In this document: positions 55,801 to 62,528 of the stretch, piece by piece
Layout: every line of letters starts with the position of its first letter
Numbering within the stretch: the first letter of the stretch is position 1
Assembly (NCBI GenBank): GCA_019752635.1
Contig: JAIELX010000022.1
Span: forward strand, 51,022-115,021
Direction of reading: 5' to 3'
DNA: 64,000 nucleotides
Source: Candidatus Obscuribacterales bacterium
Lineage (GTDB): Bacteria > Cyanobacteriota > Vampirovibrionia > Obscuribacterales > Obscuribacteraceae
Translations under genes and position numbers: made by a program
The notes under the pieces: generated by a model
The model's database searches: none
What the model was told of the DNA's origin: nothing
What the model saw: only the letters and a program-made list of their open reading frames with translations

Positions 55801-58800
55801 ACGCTCAACGCGAACATCACAGGACTACTGTCGATAGTCGAAAACACGAACTTGAACGGCGGAGACACCGGACTTTACTCCGCCACGGCTGGTAAAGGCG
55901 GTACAGGAACCGCCGGCACCCTCCCCAATACGGCTCAGGCCGGTGGCGCAGGCGGCGCAACAGGAGACCAGGGCAAAGGCGGCAACGGAGGCACTATCGG
56001 TCCCACATTCACGGTCGGCAGCCTACAAAATAACAACGGGTTCAGCTTCCTCGCCAATGGGGGGTCAGCGCTGGAGTATTCTGCGATAGCTGGTGCGGGT
56101 GGCGCTGGCGGCGGTCAAGGTGGCGCGGGCGGCTCCACCGGTGCCCCGGGCGCAGGTGGGCGCGGTGGCGGGATCGGTATAAGTTCTTCAGGAAACATCG
56201 TCATCGACGGAACCATAAGTGTAAACGGCGGTTCGCGAGGTCCCGTAACTGCTGTAGCCGGAGATGGCGCCAACGCCGGTCTGGCCGGAGGTGGTGGAGG
56301 CGATGCCGGTAGCATCACGGGAACGGGCGATGCAGGCACTGCCGGTAAAATCACGCTACAAAGTAAAATTGGTAATGTCACCGGAATGGGCACACTTACG
56401 GCCAACGGCGGCAACATCATTATGGGTGCGACTCAAGTCAAAAGTGGAACCGGCGGGAATGGTGTCGGTGTAGGCACAGGCGGAATTGGCGGTAATGTCG
56501 ACAGGCAAGGTGATGGCGGTAACGGTGGCATGATCACGGTGTTTGCTAACGGGTTCATTAACTTGCCGTTCTACGTTGCTAACGGCGGCACGGCCACAGC
56601 ATCCTTCAATCCGACCGTGGGCAGCGGAGGAAACGGTACAAATGACGGTGTCCGCATAGGTGTTGGCGGTCAGGCCGGCAGCATTATCGGCAAAGCCACC
56701 AGTGGCGGTAATGGCGGATCGGTTGAGCTGCGAAGCTTCCTGGGAGACATTACTCCAACACAAATTACTGCTGCCGGAGGCAACGCGTTAGATTTTCTGG
56801 GCGTGGCAGGTAACGGTGGCAATCAGATCGCCGGTCTGGCCGGAAACGGGGGCAATGGTGGCAAGGCAGCGGACAACGGCAACGGTGGCGTCGGTGGTAC
56901 CGTTACAATTTCTACCTTCGGCAAAGTCGAAATAGCTCTGGACCTAAACATCAGCGGCGGCAACGTTGGGGGCTATAGCGGTAAAGGCGGCAACGGCGGC
57001 CAAAACTTTGGAATCTCCGGGAACGGGGGTAACGGCGGTGACACCGGTTCAAACGGCTCGGGCGGCAAGGGCGGCTCACTGACCATATCGAGTTTCGACG
57101 GTAACATTACATTGAAGGGTTCGGTGCTTGCCGATGGCGGAAGCCAACTCGGGAACTTTACCGGTGTGGGCGGCAAGGGCGGTAGCGGACCGTCCATCGG
57201 CGGCGGCGGCGGGACCGCAGGTTCTAACGGCGCGTCCGGTGAAGGTGGCAACTTGCTTATCTTCACGATTGGAAGCGGTGACATAATTGTCGATCCCGGT
57301 AAGAAACTTTCTTTCAACGCCGGGACTACATCTATCCATAGCGGAATAGGGGGCGATGCCGGCACGAACTCTCTCAACCTGGCCGGCAACGCAGGAGGCA
57401 TGGGCGGCACGGTAGCCACAGCTTCAACCGGGGCCAATGGCGGGAATTTATTCATATACTCTACCAACGGCGATATCACGCTGGGCGGCGACGTTCTGGC
57501 TAATGGCGCTACCGGAGGTTTGCTGAACGGTACAGCCGGGAAGGGCGGAGACGGAGCCCCGAAGGGCGGGGGAGGAGGCACCGTTGCCGGTGCCGGCAAA
57601 GGCGGCAATGGCGGACTGATGTTCCTGACCACCTTCGGCGGCAAGCTCACTACCGGCGGAGTAGTACAGGCTAACGGCGGTTTCGGAGGAAGCCAGCTCG
57701 GCGTAGCCGGCAATGGCGGTAACGGGATTATTGAGGGTGGCAGAGGCGGAGACGCAGCCAGCGCCGGTAACGGCGGAAACGGCGGTTACATTTTCAGAAC
57801 CGCTGGAGGCGGAAAGATAGGTGCAACGCCGACCGCCAACCTTGGACTCGGAGGGTTGTATCTAGGCACCGTCGGTACGGGCGGCACACCGAACGGACTA
57901 AACGGTACGCCTGGAATGAATGGAGTGCCGGGAATGGCCGGCTTCGTATCGCACGCTATCGAGGGAACTGACGAAAACGGTCTGCCGGGCGAAGGCAAAA
58001 ACAAACGACGCATCGCACTTCGTCGAACAGCCGAAACTCGCTTCAATGAAAACGGTACCCCATACTTGTCCGCAGGCGTCGACTACAATGCGGCTGTGGA
58101 AACACATCAGCCATCCGGTCTTTCCGATTTGATCTACGCGGATTACGTTCAAGTGCCCGAGCAATTGAACGAATCGAACAAGCCGGTCAGTCTGGTGCAA
58201 TTTGTGCCTGCTCCACCTCCAGCCAAGTCAATGTACAAAGAGTTGGAGGGAAGCACAGCCGCGGTTGTGACTGAGTCCCTGTGCCACAAAGCGCTGACAA
58301 ATCGAGTCGCAGAAGTTGGTGCGGAGCTATTGCAAGGCAACGCCGATTCAGACTTCGAATTCAAACAGGGCGAACTGATGTTCGCCCCGGCCGAGAAACC
58401 AGTCAACATAGCGCTTCCGAACGGAAAACTAAAGGTGGGCGTAGGAGCGAAGGTCCTGGTCGAAGTTACCGATGCCGGCACTATCGTTCGCACATTGCAT
58501 GACCGCAAGCTAGGCGATGTGGTGTTCGTCAACGGACGGTCAGTACTGCCAGTAACCATCGGGCACCAGCTCGCCATCGCCAACGGTGATAGCGAAGACT
58601 TGCTTAAATCCCAAGCAAACAAATCAATAGCCACCAGAAAAACAGCAACGCGCAAGCTGCCTTGCGGGCTAAACGTAAGCGCAAGTGAATTCTCGCTCGT
58701 ATCAGCAATCAGTACCAACCCGATTCTGAAGACGCTTTCGCGTTCTCAGCACAAGGCTGACCGAAAGCACATGGAGCAGATTATAAAGAGTACTTGCATT

Positions 58801-58842
58801 GTCAGCTTCCTGACTATGAAGCACGGTCCGTTCCAAAAGTAA
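49858..58842 (+). CDS. Giant glycine/asparagine-rich secreted protein (PE_PGRS-like repeats)
   Basis: This 2994-aa protein starts at ATG 49858 behind AGGGGA, with a signal peptide (about 1-40). The first 400 mature residues are beta-helix-like and paralogous to the 1719-aa protein at 18505 (LSLVAMNDIVNYGNI against LNLVAVNSIVNAGVI). Residues of about 600-2690 are tandem GGNGG/GGAGG-type repeats, broken every 50-80 residues by short beta-strands of the TLNGGDTG or ISSLSGNI type. This resembles mycobacterial PE_PGRS proteins, where the repeats are thought to form polyglycine-II bundles. The last 250 residues have a FecR-like region (FEFKQGELMFAPAEKP) and an ending (GPFQK) shared with the 1719-aa protein. 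It is probably a surface matrix protein or adhesin. No cysteine-rich or enzymatic domain is seen. Confidence 0.9.
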   Translation: MHTQKNSFTKARTFDTCALISFLVLAQTVPLLHCQRASADETTQTATATSGSEATTNVNIAQGATHVIDVSDSSLAALAGNLNNQGILYLISTNPLVNTATLSAQNIFNGPGATITTILPTGGLPNYTNAIANLSLSLVAMNDIVNYGNITSANNLTAIAGGSIFNVTQTGAATATMQAVNNLSVLAANITNSGTLAALNGSINIANPSLYNTALASLQQSMSSNIASMLQNNININNTGGLIQALNGTVNIGGSDLAKNTVLSILGGDILTNALNIDGGSGSIQGNLNSVTGIVNMQACAAQFGTNSESLTLGNITLTDDPTYFNTGDITITGNVIVGESLAFLAGGSISSLPGVQIKSNISGVGNNITFIAGAEYFVTGTPVGGTTPPGNALLPGQFVSIKGGSLAGGSINLNGATVDASSSVGNNAGGNVLMVAYGGPFNGGIQNATIITGGSGTGAAGNVTLVAGGVNGVSNSAIDNVSVAINGGPTFVPGNVEFYAAQPLAFGLFTSTGSVFAGAIPLTPTTRDINITAPIQTDGGKVNMKTGGDVNILALGSINTSGVGLGRNAGDIKIEANNIGVSGALTAVGQTGAAGKLGISGSAGGAGGAGGNGGMVTLNGTTSILISANIDASGGNGGKGGDGGAGSAQQAGGAGGGGGMGGSAGGLTFKTKNGIIAQGMLSTIKSTGGDAGAGGNGGQGGAPGAFMAGAGGMGGSGGTARGGATFLADSGSGAMTFQGVINLQGGAGGNAGNGGNGGSDLTKAVLGGSGGSTGFASGGAPGGTANLTTTSGNITLGSITGVLNLNGGAGGQSGASGAGGDGNFAGSGGLVFGSGGGGGGGTMIVTSTSGDFTLTGLFGMQLKGGDGGVMANNSGKGGDGSKNGGNGGTMFGAGGGGGGGKLTVNTAGEIISTVSIDASGGAGGSVTGTAGNGGSGTIMAGSGGSLGGSGGGGLGGGISLTTTGKGISLGGLLSTLSTSGGAGGNITGTAGNGGNGTIATASGGGGGGIGGGGGGALGQRIALSAKTGILVSAQLNATGGAGGSISGTAGTGGNGGASPGAIAGAGGAILSAGGGAGGGTIDIRTSKGPISLAGINANGGNGGSMTGTSGAGGDASSGGAGGRVGDSGGGGGGGGISLNTSQMTADGGAISINLAPVLASGGAAGLYTAKSGNGGKGLSTGGGDGGAIGNQNSAGGGGQIYVTGLSLSVGSLLNQSSIRANGGSTSVDPGSVATYVGYAPQSGDGGNAAGSSRGGNGGGVGMAGSGGIGGYISINMPGTITLQSDNNGGDVIAARGGVVADNRARSGKGGNGGPVSGLLSSGGGNGGDIGKNGNGGNGGTISIVGGAGDMGGIAVVVANGGSVGVPDFLFPGVRGMEAISGAGGDAGPSGQGGKSGNIGSNGGAGNGGFIFVSSTSGGIDIANFIVTGGDINAIYRPQTGAGGKGGTNGVLGGSGGDSGVIGDNGRAGNGGLFFAFTSTGKFGPPTVTPLKLTNILAGGGAVLGAAAITGIGGNATSGNGGNSGLIGNNGIGGTGGAIFISSLSGNIETAKGVLLLTGGDAGYNTSKTGNGGITGGGKGGSSGSIGNNGNAGNAGFLSLLTGGDIKLGGNVLMEGGATYGNLAQTGEGGTSTGSRGGASGGIGYGGDSGSGGLAFIFAGKSFVSSELINLNGGNSVKGLYAPRTGNGGNGLTFGGGSGVIESQGKSGNAGSLSVYTLTPLTGDIAPDRFSANGGSAGGTVILPNNQGTITFDGKMSAITGNGGNGGQTGGDAGKIGNASNGGNGGTIFVSSAAKLINAAQFTANGGNGAQQDSKGGNGGTGTLAGGGAGGAVGASGDGGNSERFPGVTGITLSAKLGPTQLKSIEAFGGNGGVNSGTAGNGGNGGLAGGAGGDLGISGSGGAGGSVSLTFGGDTLIESNTLGNDPLKMYGGNGGNMIGSAGNGGNGTGSPVVGPPAGTTGGAGGKGGSLFGISGGGGNGGTLNANITGLLSIVENTNLNGGDTGLYSATAGKGGTGTAGTLPNTAQAGGAGGATGDQGKGGNGGTIGPTFTVGSLQNNNGFSFLANGGSALEYSAIAGAGGAGGGQGGAGGSTGAPGAGGRGGGIGISSSGNIVIDGTISVNGGSRGPVTAVAGDGANAGLAGGGGGDAGSITGTGDAGTAGKITLQSKIGNVTGMGTLTANGGNIIMGATQVKSGTGGNGVGVGTGGIGGNVDRQGDGGNGGMITVFANGFINLPFYVANGGTATASFNPTVGSGGNGTNDGVRIGVGGQAGSIIGKATSGGNGGSVELRSFLGDITPTQITAAGGNALDFLGVAGNGGNQIAGLAGNGGNGGKAADNGNGGVGGTVTISTFGKVEIALDLNISGGNVGGYSGKGGNGGQNFGISGNGGNGGDTGSNGSGGKGGSLTISSFDGNITLKGSVLADGGSQLGNFTGVGGKGGSGPSIGGGGGTAGSNGASGEGGNLLIFTIGSGDIIVDPGKKLSFNAGTTSIHSGIGGDAGTNSLNLAGNAGGMGGTVATASTGANGGNLFIYSTNGDITLGGDVLANGATGGLLNGTAGKGGDGAPKGGGGGTVAGAGKGGNGGLMFLTTFGGKLTTGGVVQANGGFGGSQLGVAGNGGNGIIEGGRGGDAASAGNGGNGGYIFRTAGGGKIGATPTANLGLGGLYLGTVGTGGTPNGLNGTPGMNGVPGMAGFVSHAIEGTDENGLPGEGKNKRRIALRRTAETRFNENGTPYLSAGVDYNAAVETHQPSGLSDLIYADYVQVPEQLNESNKPVSLVQFVPAPPPAKSMYKELEGSTAAVVTESLCHKALTNRVAEVGAELLQGNADSDFEFKQGELMFAPAEKPVNIALPNGKLKVGVGAKVLVEVTDAGTIVRTLHDRKLGDVVFVNGRSVLPVTIGHQLAIANGDSEDLLKSQANKSIATRKTATRKLPCGLNVSASEFSLVSAISTNPILKTLSRSQHKADRKHMEQIIKSTCIVSFLTMKHGPFQK
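51650..57830 (+). repeat. Coding Gly-Gly-Asn/Ala repeat region
   Basis: About 6 kb of GGC/GGT-rich coding repeats with degenerate units of roughly 12-20 bases. Units vary at wobble positions, so it is old and under protein-level selection rather than freshly amplified. The reverse strand gives long Pro-rich open frames that are only shadows. Confidence 0.85.
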
Positions 58843-58864
58843 CAACACTCGTAGAATTCGATCT

Positions 58865-58900
58865 AGGAACGCCCTCACCATCGGTGGTGAGGGCGTTCCT
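58865..58900. terminator. Bidirectional terminator
   Basis: A perfect stem of 15 bp (58865-58879 and 58886-58900) with a 6-base loop lies exactly between convergent genes ending at 58842 and 58903. T-rich sequence follows on the plus strand (TTCTT). The GC-rich stem is among the strongest hairpins in the window. Confidence 0.85.
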
Positions 58901-58902
58901 TC

Positions 58903-61584
58903 TTAGCGCTCGAAATCGACATCAATGAGCGGGTTGAGCTTCGACGATTTCAGTTTTTCGATATCACTTCGACAAGCATTTAGTGTGCGGGCGTCACCGC
59001 GCTGTTGACTCAACCTTGCCAGCGAATTCAACAGCGCAAGCTTTTGTTTAACGCTCAGATCATGCGAGTCTCGATACTTCTTGAACATCTCCATGTATAG
59101 GCGCCGTGCGTCCTCTTCACGGTGCTGAGTTATCAAAAGCCTCGCTTCCAGCGATACAGCCTCTACAATATACTCCTGCGAAAATTTGAAATCCTTCGCC
59201 CTTACCTGAGCAATAACGGGAGCCAAAAGCCGGCTCGCCTCAGAGTATTCGCCCGAATCAATTAGACTTCGAACACGCAGCATCTCAATGGCCATTCGCC
59301 GCTCGCTATGGTCATCGTGAGCCAAGTTACGCATGGCTGCATCGATCAGTTCACTCTGCGCGCTGTACATGCCCGCAGTTGAAAGCATCGACAAGACGCG
59401 ATCAAGAAAATCGGATTTCACCGATCTCTTCAGACTGCGCTTCATCAGGTTCAACGCAGTCGTTCTAAGTATCGAGGCAGTGGCAGGATCGTATTCTCGC
59501 AAGTCGTTCGCCACGGCAGTCGCCCAGATGACATCCTCATCTTTCAGGTCTTGAACGAGCACCGGTTGAAGCAGAACAGACGGGGCCACGCCCACCTTCC
59601 GCGCAATTGACACGGCCGCGGCAAGCATATTTATTCGCTTGTAGCTGTCGGGGAATTCCGCACGCTTGAGAGCCGCCGCAGCCTCCTTGTCTTTTCCTTG
59701 AGCGTGCAAGGCATTGGACTCAAGCACTGCATGGTCGGCAGTACTGAGACACACGCGCGTTTCGCGCAGAAAGAAGTCATCGGTATGGCGCTGCTTCTCA
59801 TCCTCATCGCAAGCATGACACGCCTTCAGCGCAGAATCAGGCTGTCCGTCAACAAAGAGTAACTGGCCGCAATAGTGAATCAATCGCTTGTTAAACTGAG
59901 ACCAGTTGTTGTGAGTCATATCGTGCAACTCGGCGGACAGGCGAGCCTTGGTCCCCTTTCCTTGCCGCAGATAATTCTCCGCCAACATGAGAGACGGGGT
60001 AGAGGTATCATCGAGCAACTCTTGAATCAGTTTTTCTTCCGACTTGTAATCGCCACTGCGCCTATAAATTCGAATCAGCTCCAACCGCAACTCATTGCTG
60101 AATCGCGGACCGATCTCCGCTTTCCTATTCAAAATTGCTTGACAGATTTTGATTCGCTCTGAATCAGGCACATCCAGAGCACGAAGTACCATTTCATAGT
60201 AGAGAATGTTATCTCTGGCAATACTCGGCTTCGGCTTCTCACGCAGCGACTTCCGCAAGAGACTCAAAGCGCGCGCTCTCTCTTTCTGAGCCTGGCCGCC
60301 AAACACATTCCTCCGCGGCATTACATACCGAGGACCGTGATTTGCATGTGAGTAAATAATGTCATTCGCATTGCCGACGTGCTCCAGACAGATCCAAAAA
60401 TGCGCAATCGCTTCCCCTTCTAAGTCACGATCGCCATGTTGCTCAACCCAAGCATTGAGCGCAGAAATGGCACAGTCATCTCCTATTTTCTCGCGATGCA
60501 ATCGATAGTCATAGATCCACTCGGGAGAAATTCGCGTTGAAGGTCGAACTGTCTTTGCCCTGGAGTTCGCCCTCAATACAGCCTGCGCTGATTCACTGCG
60601 AGAGCGGCGACCGACGACAAGAAGGCCCGCCCCAATCAGCACAAGGCAAAACAAGCCTGAGGCAACAACAAGAACCGGAAACGAAAAGGACCTCTTCTTG
60701 TGCGCACGCACGGAAGGATCGGTCAGGATTTTGCCCGCACGTAACAGGTCAAGATCCCTGGCAAACTCAGCCATGGAAGCGTATCTAGCTTCAGGATCTT
60801 TAGCCATTGCCTTCGCCAGAACCACGTCCCACAATCGGGCGTCGGGCAAGGTTTCCCGGGTGACAGGCGGCGCAGCCTTATTGACGTGTAAGCTCATAAG
60901 CCCGATCGGATTGTCGGCATGAAACGGCGGTCCACCGGAAACGGCTTCGTAAAGCACGCAGCCCAGAGAATAGATGTCCGACCGAGCGTCGGCGGGTTTA
61001 CCGGTGCACTGCTCGGGGCTCATGTAATAGACACTGCCAATGAGCATTCCCGTCTGCGTCAAATGCTGTGCATTAGCGCCCGAGACCAAACGTGCAAGCC
61101 CAAAATCGATAACCTTTACGAACTCACCATCCGCTTCCCGAATCAAGATTATGTTGTCGGGCTTTAAATCGCGATGAACAACATTTTGTTTGTGAGCAGC
61201 ATCAATGGCGCTGCAAAGCTGAATACCGATCTCAGCGGCACGGGCTGACGACAGCGCCCCCTGCTCATCGAGCTCACTACGCAGAGACCGTCCTTCAACC
61301 ATCTCCATAACGATGTATGCGACTCTCTCTTGCCAAACTCCGAAACGATAGAAATTTACGATGCCGGGATGACTCAGCCGCGAAAGCACTGCGCCCTCCA
61401 GCCGAAACCGGCTGTAATACTCACTGTCCACCATAAGCGATGGCTGTAGTAATTTGACCGCCACCAACCTGTTCAGTTCTAGCTCGCGCGCCTTGTAGAC
61501 ACTACCCATGCCTCCCTGCGCAATGAGTTGAATGATCTCATAGCGATCATCAAAGACACTGCCAGGTTGCAGTTCGATTAGCAT
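58903..61584 (-). CDS. Membrane Ser/Thr protein kinase with helical-repeat C-terminus
   Basis: This 893-aa protein from ATG 61584 has a kinase domain (about 14-285) with GGMGSVYKA P-loop, VAVK lysine (Lys44), HRDLKPDN (Asp139), DFGLA (Asp160) and a YMSPEQ activation segment. One membrane helix (about 308-332) follows a basic stretch. The external part (about 380-880) is alpha-helical repeats of TPR type. This is the PknB/PASTA-like layout with TPRs instead of PASTA domains. ATG 61584 starts 16 bp after the stop of the small membrane gene upstream, so they are likely cotranscribed. An open frame extends to 61686 but overlaps that gene. Confidence 0.9.
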   Translation of the reverse strand: MLIELQPGSVFDDRYEIIQLIAQGGMGSVYKARELELNRLVAVKLLQPSLMVDSEYYSRFRLEGAVLSRLSHPGIVNFYRFGVWQERVAYIVMEMVEGRSLRSELDEQGALSSARAAEIGIQLCSAIDAAHKQNVVHRDLKPDNIILIREADGEFVKVIDFGLARLVSGANAQHLTQTGMLIGSVYYMSPEQCTGKPADARSDIYSLGCVLYEAVSGGPPFHADNPIGLMSLHVNKAAPPVTRETLPDARLWDVVLAKAMAKDPEARYASMAEFARDLDLLRAGKILTDPSVRAHKKRSFSFPVLVVASGLFCLVLIGAGLLVVGRRSRSESAQAVLRANSRAKTVRPSTRISPEWIYDYRLHREKIGDDCAISALNAWVEQHGDRDLEGEAIAHFWICLEHVGNANDIIYSHANHGPRYVMPRRNVFGGQAQKERARALSLLRKSLREKPKPSIARDNILYYEMVLRALDVPDSERIKICQAILNRKAEIGPRFSNELRLELIRIYRRSGDYKSEEKLIQELLDDTSTPSLMLAENYLRQGKGTKARLSAELHDMTHNNWSQFNKRLIHYCGQLLFVDGQPDSALKACHACDEDEKQRHTDDFFLRETRVCLSTADHAVLESNALHAQGKDKEAAAALKRAEFPDSYKRINMLAAAVSIARKVGVAPSVLLQPVLVQDLKDEDVIWATAVANDLREYDPATASILRTTALNLMKRSLKRSVKSDFLDRVLSMLSTAGMYSAQSELIDAAMRNLAHDDHSERRMAIEMLRVRSLIDSGEYSEASRLLAPVIAQVRAKDFKFSQEYIVEAVSLEARLLITQHREEDARRLYMEMFKKYRDSHDLSVKQKLALLNSLARLSQQRGDARTLNACRSDIEKLKSSKLNPLIDVDFER

Positions 61585-61600
61585 GTGACTTGGTTCTGCA

Positions 61601-62161
61601 TCAATCGTCAAGCGTTCGCCCGTCAGTCTTAAGCATCGCCGCACCATAAGCCAGCGACACTTCGTCGTTCCGGAAGTACTGCTCACTTATCCGAATTTTG
61701 CAATTGGCGGTCGCAATCTCAGCCACCATATATGATGTCTGATTTTTGCCCGTGTCTGTATCCCAAATTATCTGTTCTACGTCGTCCCAACTGATGCGCT
61801 TCGTTTTCCACAAGTCGTGAAACTCAAGCCCCTCATCGGTTATCTTGAAGCGGCACTTTTTCCGTCTGGCTGCCACAAGTTTGTCTCTGATTAGTTCGGC
61901 GCAGCTTCCGCTTACCACTATGAACCCGATGGGCGACAGTTCAAGCACATCGCGCATCCAACTCGTAGATGGAGCGATGTGCACAAACTCCTTCCAGAAT
62001 GGCGACAGCAATGCCACCAGCGCAATCGCACAAAGGCAGGTGGGCACCAGCGCATTGCCTCCAGGCGGGAGCCCTCTGGAAGCCTTGATTTCAAACGGCG
62101 GACACGGCAAAGAGTTCAGGAAAGCAGGGCGCTCCCAAAAGTTCCACTCCGCATTTGGCAC
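61601..62161 (-). CDS. Small membrane protein, probable partner of the Ser/Thr kinase
   Basis: This 186-aa protein starts at GTG with a weak ribosome-binding site. It has two hydrophobic helices (about 35-60 and 75-95) followed by a soluble domain whose alternating strands (RFKITDEGLEFHDLWKTKRISWDDVEQIIW) resemble a PH-like fold. It precedes the kinase gene by 16 bp and is likely in its operon, so it could be a regulator or substrate. The gap 62162-62528 upstream has only a lone TATAAT at 62407-62412 on the plus strand. Confidence 0.7.
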   Translation of the reverse strand: MPNAEWNFWERPAFLNSLPCPPFEIKASRGLPPGGNALVPTCLCAIALVALLSPFWKEFVHIAPSTSWMRDVLELSPIGFIVVSGSCAELIRDKLVAARRKKCRFKITDEGLEFHDLWKTKRISWDDVEQIIWDTDTGKNQTSYMVAEIATANCKIRISEQYFRNDEVSLAYGAAMLKTDGRTLDD

Positions 62162-62528
62162 ACCGTCCGGTGCCTGTCTACTGAGTCAGCCCATTACTCG
62201 CCGGTACGCCTCAAAAATACTTGTAACTCAATACATTTCACCATATTGAAGTATCTTCCGTCCACAAAACCCCGGGTTATAGATTCCATCTGAATCGAGT
62301 ATTCGGCGATCTACCGACACTGACTTGCGGAATACTTTTCCCGCAGAAGCCAAGCGGCGCTCCGGTCGACTCGTGTCGTCACCAACTAATCATTAACTGA
62401 CATCGCTATAATTCGTTGCTTCTCATTTGGTCGTACAATCGAAAGAATCGTCTTGCCATCTGGTATTCATTGTGATCTACAGGGCTAATTGATGGTCGGC
62501 TCAAGAAGACAATAAGCGAAGTAATTTT
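62162..62528 (+). other. Divergent intergenic region
   Basis: The gap between the small membrane-protein gene (minus) and the right-edge hydrolase (plus). It holds a TATAAT at 62407-62412 on the plus strand, about 120 bp before ATG 62529, with no matching -35. I see no gene here. Confidence 0.4.

Noticed and set aside
51465..57713. Long Pro-rich open frames on the minus strand inside the giant Gly-rich gene
   Set aside because: They are the mirror of GGN codons in the sense gene, have no ribosome-binding sites, and their composition (PPLPPLP) follows automatically from the repeats.
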